Origin: Lysinibacillus mangiferihumi
GTDB taxonomy: Bacteria > Bacillota > Bacilli > Bacillales_A > Planococcaceae
Reading direction: 5' to 3'
NCBI RefSeq assembly: GCF_003049665.1
Contig: NZ_PYWM01000011.1
Location: 81,743-145,742 of the forward strand
DNA: 64,000 nucleotides
The notes under the pieces: model-generated
Seen by the model: only the letters and a program-made list of their open reading frames with translations
Told to the model about the DNA's origin: nothing
Databases searched by the model: none
Shown: one piece after another, positions 1-7,785 of the stretch
Layout: each line of letters opens with the position of its first letter
Position numbering within the stretch: position 1 is the stretch's first letter
Translations under genes and position numbers: made by a program

Positions 1-461
1 CAAAATGCATACGCTGTTATATTTAGACCATCCATCCAACGACCATATAATTTACCGTTTTGCATTTGTTTGGTTACGGCCACACCAAACGTTTCGTCTG
101 TTAATAATGTACCGAATCCAACATTCCGAAGCATCGAATAGCGCGTAAAATGTGGAGCTAATGTTAAACTCATTAATAAGTGACGTAGATTTACGACAAA
201 AATGGTTACAATGATAGCAGAGGTAGGACTGCTTGTTAACAAGAGTGCACAAAAAATAAATTGTGCAGAGCCTGCATAAACGAGTATTGTTAGTAATGCA
301 ATTTCTACTAAAGATAGGCCAGAAGCGGAACCTACAACCCCGAATGCCAGTCCTATACTAATATAACCGAGTAAAGTAGGTACACAATCTTTAACTCCTT
401 GTATAAAGCTATCTTCGGAAGCAGTTGTTGGTTCATTATGAAGATCTGTTGTGCTTGTCAT
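1..461 (-). CDS. azlC: AzlC family branched-chain amino acid exporter, large subunit (5' part only)
   Basis: The gene reads leftward and runs off the window edge, so only about 153 N-terminal residues are visible. They begin MTSTTDLHNEP and then show AzlC-type membrane segments (GYISIGLAFGVVGSASGLS, TILVYAGSAQFIFCALLL) and the typical stretch NLRHLLMSLTLAPHF. AzlC pairs with the small subunit AzlD to export branched-chain amino acids or analogues; azlD would lie to the left, outside the window. The start is supported by AAAGGATGACC just upstream. It is transcribed divergently from an XRE-cupin regulator, a common arrangement for azlCD. The family is clear; the substrate is inferred. Confidence 0.85.
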   Translation of the reverse strand, partial: MTSTTDLHNEPTTASEDSFIQGVKDCVPTLLGYISIGLAFGVVGSASGLSLVEIALLTILVYAGSAQFIFCALLLTSSPTSAIIVTIFVVNLRHLLMSLTLAPHFTRYSMLRNVGFGTLLTDETFGVAVTKQMQNGKLYGRWMDGLNITAYAF

Positions 462-490
462 AAAAAGGTCATCCTTTCAAAAAAGTTTCC

Positions 491-547
491 ATGTATACTT
501 AAAATAGAATAGTTAGAACATTCACACATGTTTATTAAAGTATACAT
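491..547. promoter_or_regulatory. Candidate operator: paired 10-bp inverted repeats in the azlC/XRE divergent region
   Basis: ATGTATACTT at 491-500 and its perfect reverse complement AAGTATACAT at 538-547 flank the centre of the divergent intergenic region. Each arm is itself nearly palindromic around GTATAC. Two identical sites 47 bp apart between a regulator and its divergent neighbour are what an autoregulating HTH dimer would use. The arms are seen directly; binding by the adjacent regulator is inferred. Confidence 0.45.
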
Positions 548-586
548 ATGTCTGATAAAATAAACAACAGGAAATGGTGAGTCGTA

Positions 587-1138
587 ATGGAACAAATGAG
601 TCGAAATTTAGCTTTCCAATTAAAGAAAATACGGCAACAACGCAGTGTAAGTTTAGATGATGTAGCGAAAGCAACGGGGGTTAGTAAGGCACAGCTTGCC
701 CAAATTGAAAAAGGTGAAGCAAATCCTACTGTTTCAACGATTTGGAAAATAGCCGCAGGTTTACGCATCTCTTTTTCATCACTTTTACAGCCGCCGATTG
801 CCCATTTTATGAAATTTAGCAGTAAAAATGCACCACATGTCGATGAAGACGAAGGGCGTTATCGGGTCTATTCCATTATTCCTTATGATCCTGAACGAGG
901 TTGGGAATTTTATAAAGTGGAAATGGAGCCTGGTGCAAGGAGTAGGAGTGAAGCCCATACAGAAGGGGTAGAAGAAACGGTAACAGTGATTCATGGACAA
1001 GCTGTTATTTCGGCTGGGGTTATGCATGAAACGATAACCGAAGGGGAAACATTGGTATTTTCGGGACATCAAGCACATGAATATCAAAATATATCAGAAG
1101 AACTTACGGTTTTACATGTAATCTTGCAATATAAATAG
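587..1138 (+). CDS. XRE family transcriptional regulator with C-terminal cupin domain
   Basis: The protein has 183 residues. Residues 5-65 form a Cro/CI-type helix-turn-helix (LKKIRQQRSVSLDDVAKATG then VSKAQLAQIEKGEANPTVST). Residues about 100-180 form a small-molecule-binding cupin, with the histidine/glutamate pattern SEAHTEGVEETVTVIHG and the closing HEYQNISEELTVLHVIL. This two-domain layout is typical of regulators of amino acid export or polyamine genes. It lies divergent from azlC, with candidate operator repeats between them, so it probably controls azlCD and itself. The ligand cannot be read from sequence. Confidence 0.85.
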   Translation: MEQMSRNLAFQLKKIRQQRSVSLDDVAKATGVSKAQLAQIEKGEANPTVSTIWKIAAGLRISFSSLLQPPIAHFMKFSSKNAPHVDEDEGRYRVYSIIPYDPERGWEFYKVEMEPGARSRSEAHTEGVEETVTVIHGQAVISAGVMHETITEGETLVFSGHQAHEYQNISEELTVLHVILQYK

Positions 1139-1149
1139 AGGTGGCACTA

Positions 1150-1773
1150 GTGAATGAATGGTTTACTGTAGAAAATATGGAACATATTGCGGCACAATAT
1201 CGAACACTTGGACCAATAATGGGGATATTACTACCCTTTTTAGAAGCGTTTTTACCTTTTTTACCATTGGTTGTGTTCGTCGTGGCGAATGCGAGTGCAT
1301 TTGGGTTATGGATAGGGTTTTTGTTATCGTGGTTAGGTTCAGTAGCTGGTTCATATGCTGTTTTTTTGCTTGTCCGTCACTTTGGAAAGCATCCGAAGCT
1401 CCGTTTTGTAACAGGTAGTAAAAAGGTACAAAAGTTTATTAAATGGGTGGATATGAATGGTATTAGCCCATTGTTTGTCTTACTATGCTTTCCGTTTACG
1501 CCTTCTGTAATCGTGAATATAGTAGCGGGCTTATCACATATTCATAAAAAATACTATCTAATTGTTTTATTAGCCGGAAAATTCGTCATGATTTTTGGTA
1601 TGAGTGTATTGGGCTATGATTTAAAATCGCTTATCACGAGTCCGGTAAGACTAATTAGTGCGGGAGTAGCTATCGTCTTACTATGGTGGATTGGCAAGCT
1701 AATGGAGAAGCGATTGAATGCTCGTGTAGAAAGAGATTTGAAACGTGTGCGAAAAATGACGAAAAATGAATAA
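1150..1773 (+). CDS. TVP38/TMEM64 (VTT domain) membrane protein
   Basis: This is a DedA-like VTT protein of about 207 residues with several hydrophobic segments. The family's re-entrant core is visible: FLEAFLPFLPLVVFVVANAS, then GSVAGSYAVFLLVRHFGK, and later FPFTPSVIVNIVAGLS. The C-terminus is basic (RVERDLKRVRKMTKNE). DedA/VTT proteins include lipid scramblases and undecaprenyl-phosphate recyclers, but the role here is unknown. A GTG at 1141 is possible, but GTG 1150 is preferred because AGAGGTGG lies five bases upstream. The gene begins 11 bases after the XRE-cupin stop, so the two are probably cotranscribed. Confidence 0.75.
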   Translation: MNEWFTVENMEHIAAQYRTLGPIMGILLPFLEAFLPFLPLVVFVVANASAFGLWIGFLLSWLGSVAGSYAVFLLVRHFGKHPKLRFVTGSKKVQKFIKWVDMNGISPLFVLLCFPFTPSVIVNIVAGLSHIHKKYYLIVLLAGKFVMIFGMSVLGYDLKSLITSPVRLISAGVAIVLLWWIGKLMEKRLNARVERDLKRVRKMTKNE

Positions 1774-1942
1774 TCTTCTAGGCTGAATCTGCACATGCGG
1801 TCCCTTGTATCATGTAAAATGGTAGGAGGGTCTTTTTATTTCATTTCTTTAGTCGTTTTATATTGGCGATTACTAGGGGAAACGCTCACTGCAAGTTTCT
1901 GAAGCTAGAATTTAATTTTTTAATGAAAAGGGGGAAGCGTGA

Positions 1943-4900
1943 ATGACATTACGAATTGTATCAGGACGTGCAGGTACCGGAAAATCGGCTTATATTCATA
2001 GAGAAATAGTCGAACAATTAAATACCGATCCATTAGGTCACCCTATTTTTATCATTGTCCCTGACCAAATGTCTTATTCAACTGAATATGAACTGACAAA
2101 TAGACATGGCTTGCACGGGCTCATACGTGCACAAGTGATGACGTTTAAACGCTTAGCTTGGCTTGTACTTCAAGAAACAGGGGGTATTGCTCGCCAAGAA
2201 GTAAATGGCTATGGTTATCGAATGCTTATTCGAAAATTGCTAGAAGAGCAGAAGAGTGATTTTTCGTTATTTCGACAAGCAGCTGGTAAGCGTGGCTTTA
2301 CAGAGGAAATTGAAACGTTGTTACGCGAATTTAGCCGTTATAGCGTGAACAGTTCGGTTTTAGGTGATGTAACTGCTTCTTTAAAGGCGATTGATGCACC
2401 TCATACACTACAGGCGAAAATCAATGATTTATACATTGTTTTACAAGCATTAGAAGCTCGGCTCGGTACAACTTATGTCGATAGTGAAGGCTATTACCCG
2501 ATTTTAACCGAGCACTTAAAATTTTCTGAGACGATGAAACAGGCAACAATTTATATAGATGGCTTTACTGCCTTTACTGTAAGAGAGCTAGAGCTTGTAA
2601 AAGAATTACTAAAGGTGACGAAGCAAGTAACGGTTGTACTACCGTATGATCATATGGAAGAAGCCAAGGATGAGCAGGCATTATTCAATGAAGCGGCCAC
2701 TACAAGTCAACGCTTGCATGATATAGCATATGACAATGGCATTGAAGTCGAAGCACCGTTGCATTTTATCAAAACCCATCGATTTCAGTCAAAAGACTTA
2801 CAGCATGTAGAAGCAACATTTGCGGATATAGTGCCCCAAACAGAAAAATCCACAGGTGATGTGAAAGTTTTTGAAGCCTCAAATCGTCGGGCTGAAATCC
2901 ATGCCATTGCCCGGGAAATAACGAAGCTGACTAGGCAGGAGGGCTATCGTTACCAAGATATAGTGTTGCTGTATAGACAAGCAGATGTATACGATCCACT
3001 AATTTCAACAATTTTCCAGCAATACGACATTCCTATTTTTGTGAATACAAAAAAAACGATGCTTCACCACCCGTTAATTGAATTTAGTCGATCTGCATTG
3101 GAAGTTGTTATTTCAAATTGGAAATATGAACCGCTTTTCAGAAGTGTGAAAACTGATTTATTTTTCCCGTTACATGCTGAAAACAGTGTTTGGCGTGAAC
3201 GGGCCGACCGTCTAGAAAATTACTGTTTAGCGCAAGGAATTTACGGAGAGCGTTGGTTTGACGAAGCTCGTTGGTTTTATAAGAAATATCGGGGGCTTGA
3301 ATTCCATTCTCGTGTGCAAACAGACGAAGAACGTGCGATGCAGACAGAAATTGAGGCCATTCGCGACGAAATTCGCACACCATTAAAAGCGTTACAGGAC
3401 AAGCTTATACTGGCCAAAACGGGTAGAGATGTGGCAACAGCGTTATTTGAGCTAGTAGAAGAAGTGCAAGTATATGACAAGCTTCAAATCATGAAAGATC
3501 GTGAATTGGATAGAGGAGAGGCGTTAGCCGCAAGTGAGCATGATCAAGCGTGGAAAGAATGGATCGCCGTACTCGATCAGTTTGTTTACATGTTTGGTGA
3601 GCAAGAAATGTCGGTACAGGAAGCGGCAAAGATTTTAGATGAAGGTTTTGATACATTAGAATTCGCTCGTATTCCTCCAACTTTAGATGAAGTGATGGTG
3701 GCAACGGTCGATTTAGCGCGCCTATCGCACATAAAAGTTGCCTTTGTTCTAGGAATGAACGATGGCGTCTATCCTACACGTCTGGATTATGAAGGTCTTT
3801 TGTCTGATGTAGAACGTGAATGGTTTACGCATATTGGCTATGAATTAGCACCGACATCTAAAAATCGGCTATTACAGGAAAACTATTTATTGTATCGTGC
3901 CATAACTACACCATCTGACAAGCTCTATTTGACTTATCCGACGGCAGATGAAGAGGGGAAAGCTTTAATATCCTCGTTATATATAAAGAAAATTATAGGA
4001 AATGAAAAAACGGCAGGTCTTTTAAGTGGGGTAAACGTCGAGCGTGTTGTCATTGATCCGATAGAATTACTTGATGATAATGTATTGCCTTATATTCGCC
4101 ATCCTCGTACAGCGTTAGCTCATTTAATGCTGCAATTAAGGCAAGCGGAGCATAGTCGTGAACTTGCACCAGAATGGGTTGCTTTACAAAAATATTATGA
4201 ACAAGATCCATACTGGGCATTAATTTTACGTCGCCTGATGCATCCAATGACACATAAAAATGAGGCAGAACCGCTAGAAGGTTATATTACACAAGAATTA
4301 TATGGTCGCAAGCTCACTTCAAGTGTGTCACGTATAGAAAAATACTTCCGTTGTCCGTTTTCTCACTTCACGACGTATGGGCTTCGTTTAGAGGAACGAG
4401 CAGAATATCGTTTAGAGACATTTGCAATGGGTGATTTGTTCCATGAAGCATTGAAATGGATTACCGAAGAGACGCACCGTTTACAACTGTCGTGGATTCG
4501 TTTATCAAAACAGCAAATTCAACAACTTGCACGACAGGCAGTAGAGCAAATTGTGCCCGTTTTCTCTCACCAAATTTTATTATCTAGTGCACGTTATCGT
4601 TATATTCAACGTAAGCTGATTCGCATTGTAGAGCGCACGATGATGGCACTGACACAGCATGCCAATGTGTCACACTTTAAACCAATTGCTATTGAAGCAT
4701 CATTCGGACCAGGGCAGCATGAACAGCTACCGCCATTGGAAATTGATTTGCAAGGTGGCAAAAAAATGTACATGCGCGGTCGTATTGACCGTGTGGATAG
4801 TGCATCGATTGATGATCGCTCGTATTTACGAATAGTCGATTATAAATCGTCTGCTCGTGACTTAGATTTAAATGAAGTGTATCATGGCCTATCATTGCAG

Positions 4901-5452
4901 GTGCTAACATATTTAGATGTAGCGATGGAGAATGCATCCTATTGGTTATCTGGCGATGCAGAGCCTGCTGGTGTGCTTTATGTCCATGTCCATAATCCGA
5001 TGTTAAAACTGGATAAGGACTTGAGTGACAGTGAGATTGAAGAAGATCGCTTAAAGCAATACAAAATGAAGGGACTTTTAACTGAAAATCCTGAGGCTAT
5101 TTACTCGATGGATGAGCAGCTAGAGGAAGCGAGCGGGCATTCGCAAATTATTCCAGTTTATATGAAAAAGGATGGTACCCCTTCTGAATCACAATCACGC
5201 ATCGTGCCCGTTAATGATATGAAAAATCTCCAGCATTTTGTCCGCCGTAAGCATCAAGAGGCTGGCAACGGCATTTTAGCAGGGGATACGGCTATAAGCC
5301 CTTATAAGCTAAAAGCAAAAACAGCGTGTGATTACTGTCAATTTGCAGCAGTATGCCAATTTGACCCATCTGATGGCAAACAAAGTTATCGTCAGCTACA
5401 GCAAGTAAAGCCAGTAGAAGTTGTCGAAAAAATTCGCAAGGAGATGAACTAA
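1943..5452 (+). CDS. addB: ATP-dependent helicase/nuclease subunit B (AddB)
   Basis: AddB is the second subunit of the AddAB double-strand-break resection enzyme, functional counterpart of RecBCD; in B. subtilis it carries the second nuclease and recognises Chi. The protein has 1169 residues, the normal length. Visible features are an N-terminal Walker A (GRAGTGKS, residues 8-15), the C-terminal nuclease motif VDYKSS with D966 and K968, and four cysteines at C804, C1129, C1132 and C1138. The last three have the same 3- and 6-residue spacing as the iron-sulfur cluster ligands of B. subtilis AddB. The reading frame is intact. addA follows after one base, with its ribosome binding site inside the addB end. 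Confidence 0.97.
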   Translation: MTLRIVSGRAGTGKSAYIHREIVEQLNTDPLGHPIFIIVPDQMSYSTEYELTNRHGLHGLIRAQVMTFKRLAWLVLQETGGIARQEVNGYGYRMLIRKLLEEQKSDFSLFRQAAGKRGFTEEIETLLREFSRYSVNSSVLGDVTASLKAIDAPHTLQAKINDLYIVLQALEARLGTTYVDSEGYYPILTEHLKFSETMKQATIYIDGFTAFTVRELELVKELLKVTKQVTVVLPYDHMEEAKDEQALFNEAATTSQRLHDIAYDNGIEVEAPLHFIKTHRFQSKDLQHVEATFADIVPQTEKSTGDVKVFEASNRRAEIHAIAREITKLTRQEGYRYQDIVLLYRQADVYDPLISTIFQQYDIPIFVNTKKTMLHHPLIEFSRSALEVVISNWKYEPLFRSVKTDLFFPLHAENSVWRERADRLENYCLAQGIYGERWFDEARWFYKKYRGLEFHSRVQTDEERAMQTEIEAIRDEIRTPLKALQDKLILAKTGRDVATALFELVEEVQVYDKLQIMKDRELDRGEALAASEHDQAWKEWIAVLDQFVYMFGEQEMSVQEAAKILDEGFDTLEFARIPPTLDEVMVATVDLARLSHIKVAFVLGMNDGVYPTRLDYEGLLSDVEREWFTHIGYELAPTSKNRLLQENYLLYRAITTPSDKLYLTYPTADEEGKALISSLYIKKIIGNEKTAGLLSGVNVERVVIDPIELLDDNVLPYIRHPRTALAHLMLQLRQAEHSRELAPEWVALQKYYEQDPYWALILRRLMHPMTHKNEAEPLEGYITQELYGRKLTSSVSRIEKYFRCPFSHFTTYGLRLEERAEYRLETFAMGDLFHEALKWITEETHRLQLSWIRLSKQQIQQLARQAVEQIVPVFSHQILLSSARYRYIQRKLIRIVERTMMALTQHANVSHFKPIAIEASFGPGQHEQLPPLEIDLQGGKKMYMRGRIDRVDSASIDDRSYLRIVDYKSSARDLDLNEVYHGLSLQVLTYLDVAMENASYWLSGDAEPAGVLYVHVHNPMLKLDKDLSDSEIEEDRLKQYKMKGLLTENPEAIYSMDEQLEEASGHSQIIPVYMKKDGTPSESQSRIVPVNDMKNLQHFVRRKHQEAGNGILAGDTAISPYKLKAKTACDYCQFAAVCQFDPSDGKQSYRQLQQVKPVEVVEKIRKEMN

Positions 5453-5453
5453 C

Positions 5454-6714
5454 ATGATGCAGCAAATACCTGTCAAGCCAGCGAATGTCACTTGGACTGA
5501 TGATCAGTGGAAAGCGATTTATGCAAGTGGGCAAGATACGCTTGTTTCAGCAGCTGCAGGCTCTGGTAAAACGGCGGTCCTGATTAATCGCATGATTGAA
5601 AAGGTTGTGGCAACAGAAAATCCAATGAATGTGGATGAACTTCTTGTCGTAACGTTTACGAATGCTTCCGCAGCTGAAATGCGTCATCGTATGGCAGAGG
5701 CGCTTGAAAAAGCAATTGCAGCAAATCCGACGTCGAGCCATTTGCGACGTCAGTTAAGCCTAGTCAATAAAGCGCAAATTTCGACATTGCATTCCTTTTG
5801 TTTAGCGATTGTTAAGCAGTATGCTTATTTGCTCGATATAGACCCAGGTTTCCGAATTGCTAATGAGGCAGAAATCGCCTTGCTCCGAGATGATATATTA
5901 GCTGACGTGCTAGAATCTGCCTATGATACAGATGACGAAGCGCGAATTCATGCAATCTATCAACTTGTCGATAGTTTTACATCAGATCGTGATGATCAAG
6001 CGATTGAAACATTAATAAGTAAGCTTTATGATACGTCGCGTGTCCATGCTGAACCACAAAAATGGTTAACGAGCTTACCAGAAACCTATCAGCTAGCGGA
6101 CGATGTGACAATAGACGATTTAGATTTATCTAAATATGTGAAGTTAACTGTAAAACATAGCCTTGAAGAAGCATTCGTTCTTATTTCTGAAATGCGTGCG
6201 ATAACGCTTCAGCCAGATGGACCGGCTCCATATGCTGAAACCGCTGAAATTGATTTTGCAATGATTCAGGAAGGGATTCGTATCAGTCAAGAGGGCACAT
6301 GGCAACAGCTATTTGATTATTTTTCAACAGTCAAGTGGTCGACATTAAAACGGGTATCCAAGGATGCTTTAGTCGATGTGGAGCTTCAAGAGCTAGCGAA
6401 GAAAAAGCGTGAGGCTGCTAAAAAAATAATGAATAAGTTGAAAGATACTTATTTTGTTCGTACACCTGCACGTTTGCTGGAAGAAATTAGATTGATGGCG
6501 CCAACGATTGCAACATTAGTTGACTTGACGTCTATTTTTAGCCAGCAATTCCGTCTTGCCAAATTAGAGCGAGGTATTATCGATTTCTCCGACTTAGAGC
6601 ATTATGCCCTGCAAATCTTAACGGAAGAGGTAGAGGGAGAATTACAACCATCGCCTGTTGCGTTCGATTTACAAAGACGTTTTAAAGAAGTGCTGGTGGA
6701 TGAATACCAAGATA
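5454..6714 (+). CDS. addA: AddA helicase/nuclease, 5' exon (gene interrupted by a group II intron)
   Basis: These 1261 bases encode residues 1-420 and the first base of codon 421 of AddA, the UvrD-like motor and nuclease of AddAB. Walker A (AAAGSGKT, residues 33-40) and motif Ia (VTFTNASAAEMRHRM) are present. The exon stops inside helicase motif II, in VDEYQD. Read through unspliced, the frame ends after five foreign codons at 6731, giving a useless 425-residue fragment. Joined to 7786-10238 the gene has 3714 bases, exactly 1238 codons, and the box becomes VDEYQDT followed by NMLQETILQLV. The length of 1237 residues matches B. subtilis AddA (about 1232). AAGGAGAT precedes the start. Confidence 0.95.
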
Positions 6715-7388
6715 GTGCGACACGTTGCTAATTGAAAAGATTAGCCACTAGCATCATTTCGCTAGGAGAACTAAGAAATCAGATGAGTCTAATGATGAGG
6801 TAACGCTCTGAAAGGCTCGACCTAATCCTCCGAATAGCATTGTCGCGTGCAATCGTGATGATGTTATAAGCTCGGTGAAGTCAGTTGAACATCCTCCTAA
6901 TCGAAAGAAGGAAAGCGGGATAGAGGTACTCTGTGGGATGGATAGACTGGGGTTCTATAAAAATACTCATGGTTAGAATGTAGGGAACAAAACTTCCTAC
7001 TGACGAAATTCCGAATGTACGGCTCTAGAGGTATAGGTATTCGAAAGGGTACACCAACTTATTGTTGGGTTAGTGAGGTGGAGTAAAATTTGTCTTTATG
7101 AAACACCTTATAGTGTTACAGGCACTATCCAGCTAACAGGGTTAGAGGAATGACCTAAAAGTATTATATGTACAGATATGATTTCTTGGAACGTGGTAAG
7201 CTGGCTACGTGGAGAGATTGCACTCGTTGAAGCGGTATGAGGGAAAGCGTCTATAGTATAACCTCATTTTAAGCACAGTGAAAGTGATGGCACAGTACCA
7301 GTGAAGCCGTGATAATAAGCGGTTGAGGGATAGCCATTAGTCAATTTATGAATAACTAAAACATTACTTTATACTATCAGGTTCTCGT

Positions 7389-7647
7389 ATGACTAAAAGA
7401 AATGCAATCGCCAAAAGAAGTACTAAAGTGGTGAGAGTATTGACTGAAACAGCAAACAAGAAAGTTTTAAAACGACAGTCCTTACGAAACAATGAATTAC
7501 GACATGAAACTAACCTTAGATGACCTTTACAAAGCAAGTCAAATGAACAAACGCTTTAAAAATCTGTATGAATTGATTATTCGTAGAGAAAATATTATAC
7601 CTTCAAATGTTAGAGTTAACAAAACAAAGTTTGGACAAAGTAAATAA
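7389..7647 (+). pseudogene. Remnant of the group II intron reverse transcriptase/maturase
   Basis: An ATG at 7389 opens MTKRNAIAKRSTKVV, leading into RQSLRNNE, a sequence I recognise from N-termini of clostridial/bacillar group II intron proteins. A frameshift near 7490 moves the continuation into the next frame, which reads YDMKLTLDDLYKASQ and then RFKNLYELIIRRENII. That matches the conserved block just before the first reverse transcriptase motif. The match then breaks off, and stops follow at 7523 and 7647. The polymerase, maturase X and endonuclease domains (normally several hundred residues) are absent, so about 1.5 kb or more has been deleted. It cannot encode a working protein. Confidence 0.75.
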
Positions 7648-7702
7648 ACTTCGTGTTAAAGCTGGAAATAAAGTATTAGTTTAAAGATTCATAATTGATG
7701 GA

Positions 7703-7785
7703 ACGCCGTATGAGGGGAAACCCTCACGTACGGTGTGAATGGGGGGAAAAGCTGGAGATGATTTCAAAGGCTTACCTATCCATAT
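7703..7785 (+). ncRNA. Group II intron domains V and VI with branch-point adenosine
   Basis: Positions 7703-7736 form a 34-nt hairpin of domain V type: lower arms CGCCGTATGAGGG and CCCTCACGTACGGTG with a GAAA loop. The catalytic triad position is CGC (7704-7706), a known alternative to AGC. Domain VI follows: GGGGGG at 7741-7746 pairs with bases 7775-7781 so that A7778 is bulged, seven bases before the 3' splice site. That is the expected place for the lariat branch point. Both domains look intact, so splicing chemistry is likely preserved. Confidence 0.85.

Larger units (their letters stand above)
6715..7785 (+). mobile_element. Group II intron inserted in addA (ORF-degenerate, 1071 bp)
   Basis: The element starts with GTGCGAC, matching the group II consensus GUGYG, and ends in AT, matching the consensus AY. 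Removing exactly these bases restores the AddA frame and the Walker B motif VDEYQDT. Interior blocks look like domain I and II-III sequence (GGAACGTGGTAAGC near 7187, AAAGTGATGGCACAG near 7280). Domain V lies at 7703-7736 and domain VI follows. A candidate EBS1, TTTCTTGG at 7182-7189, can pair with seven of the last eight bases of the 5' exon (CCAAGATA). The intron-encoded reverse transcriptase is reduced to a broken remnant, so mobility is probably lost and splicing probably needs a maturase from elsewhere. It is inserted in the sense orientation. Confidence 0.93.

Noticed and set aside
7695..7785. Open start of the frame 7695-10238 as a separate AddA-like protein
   Set aside because: These codons are group II intron domains V and VI; the homology to AddA begins only after 7786.
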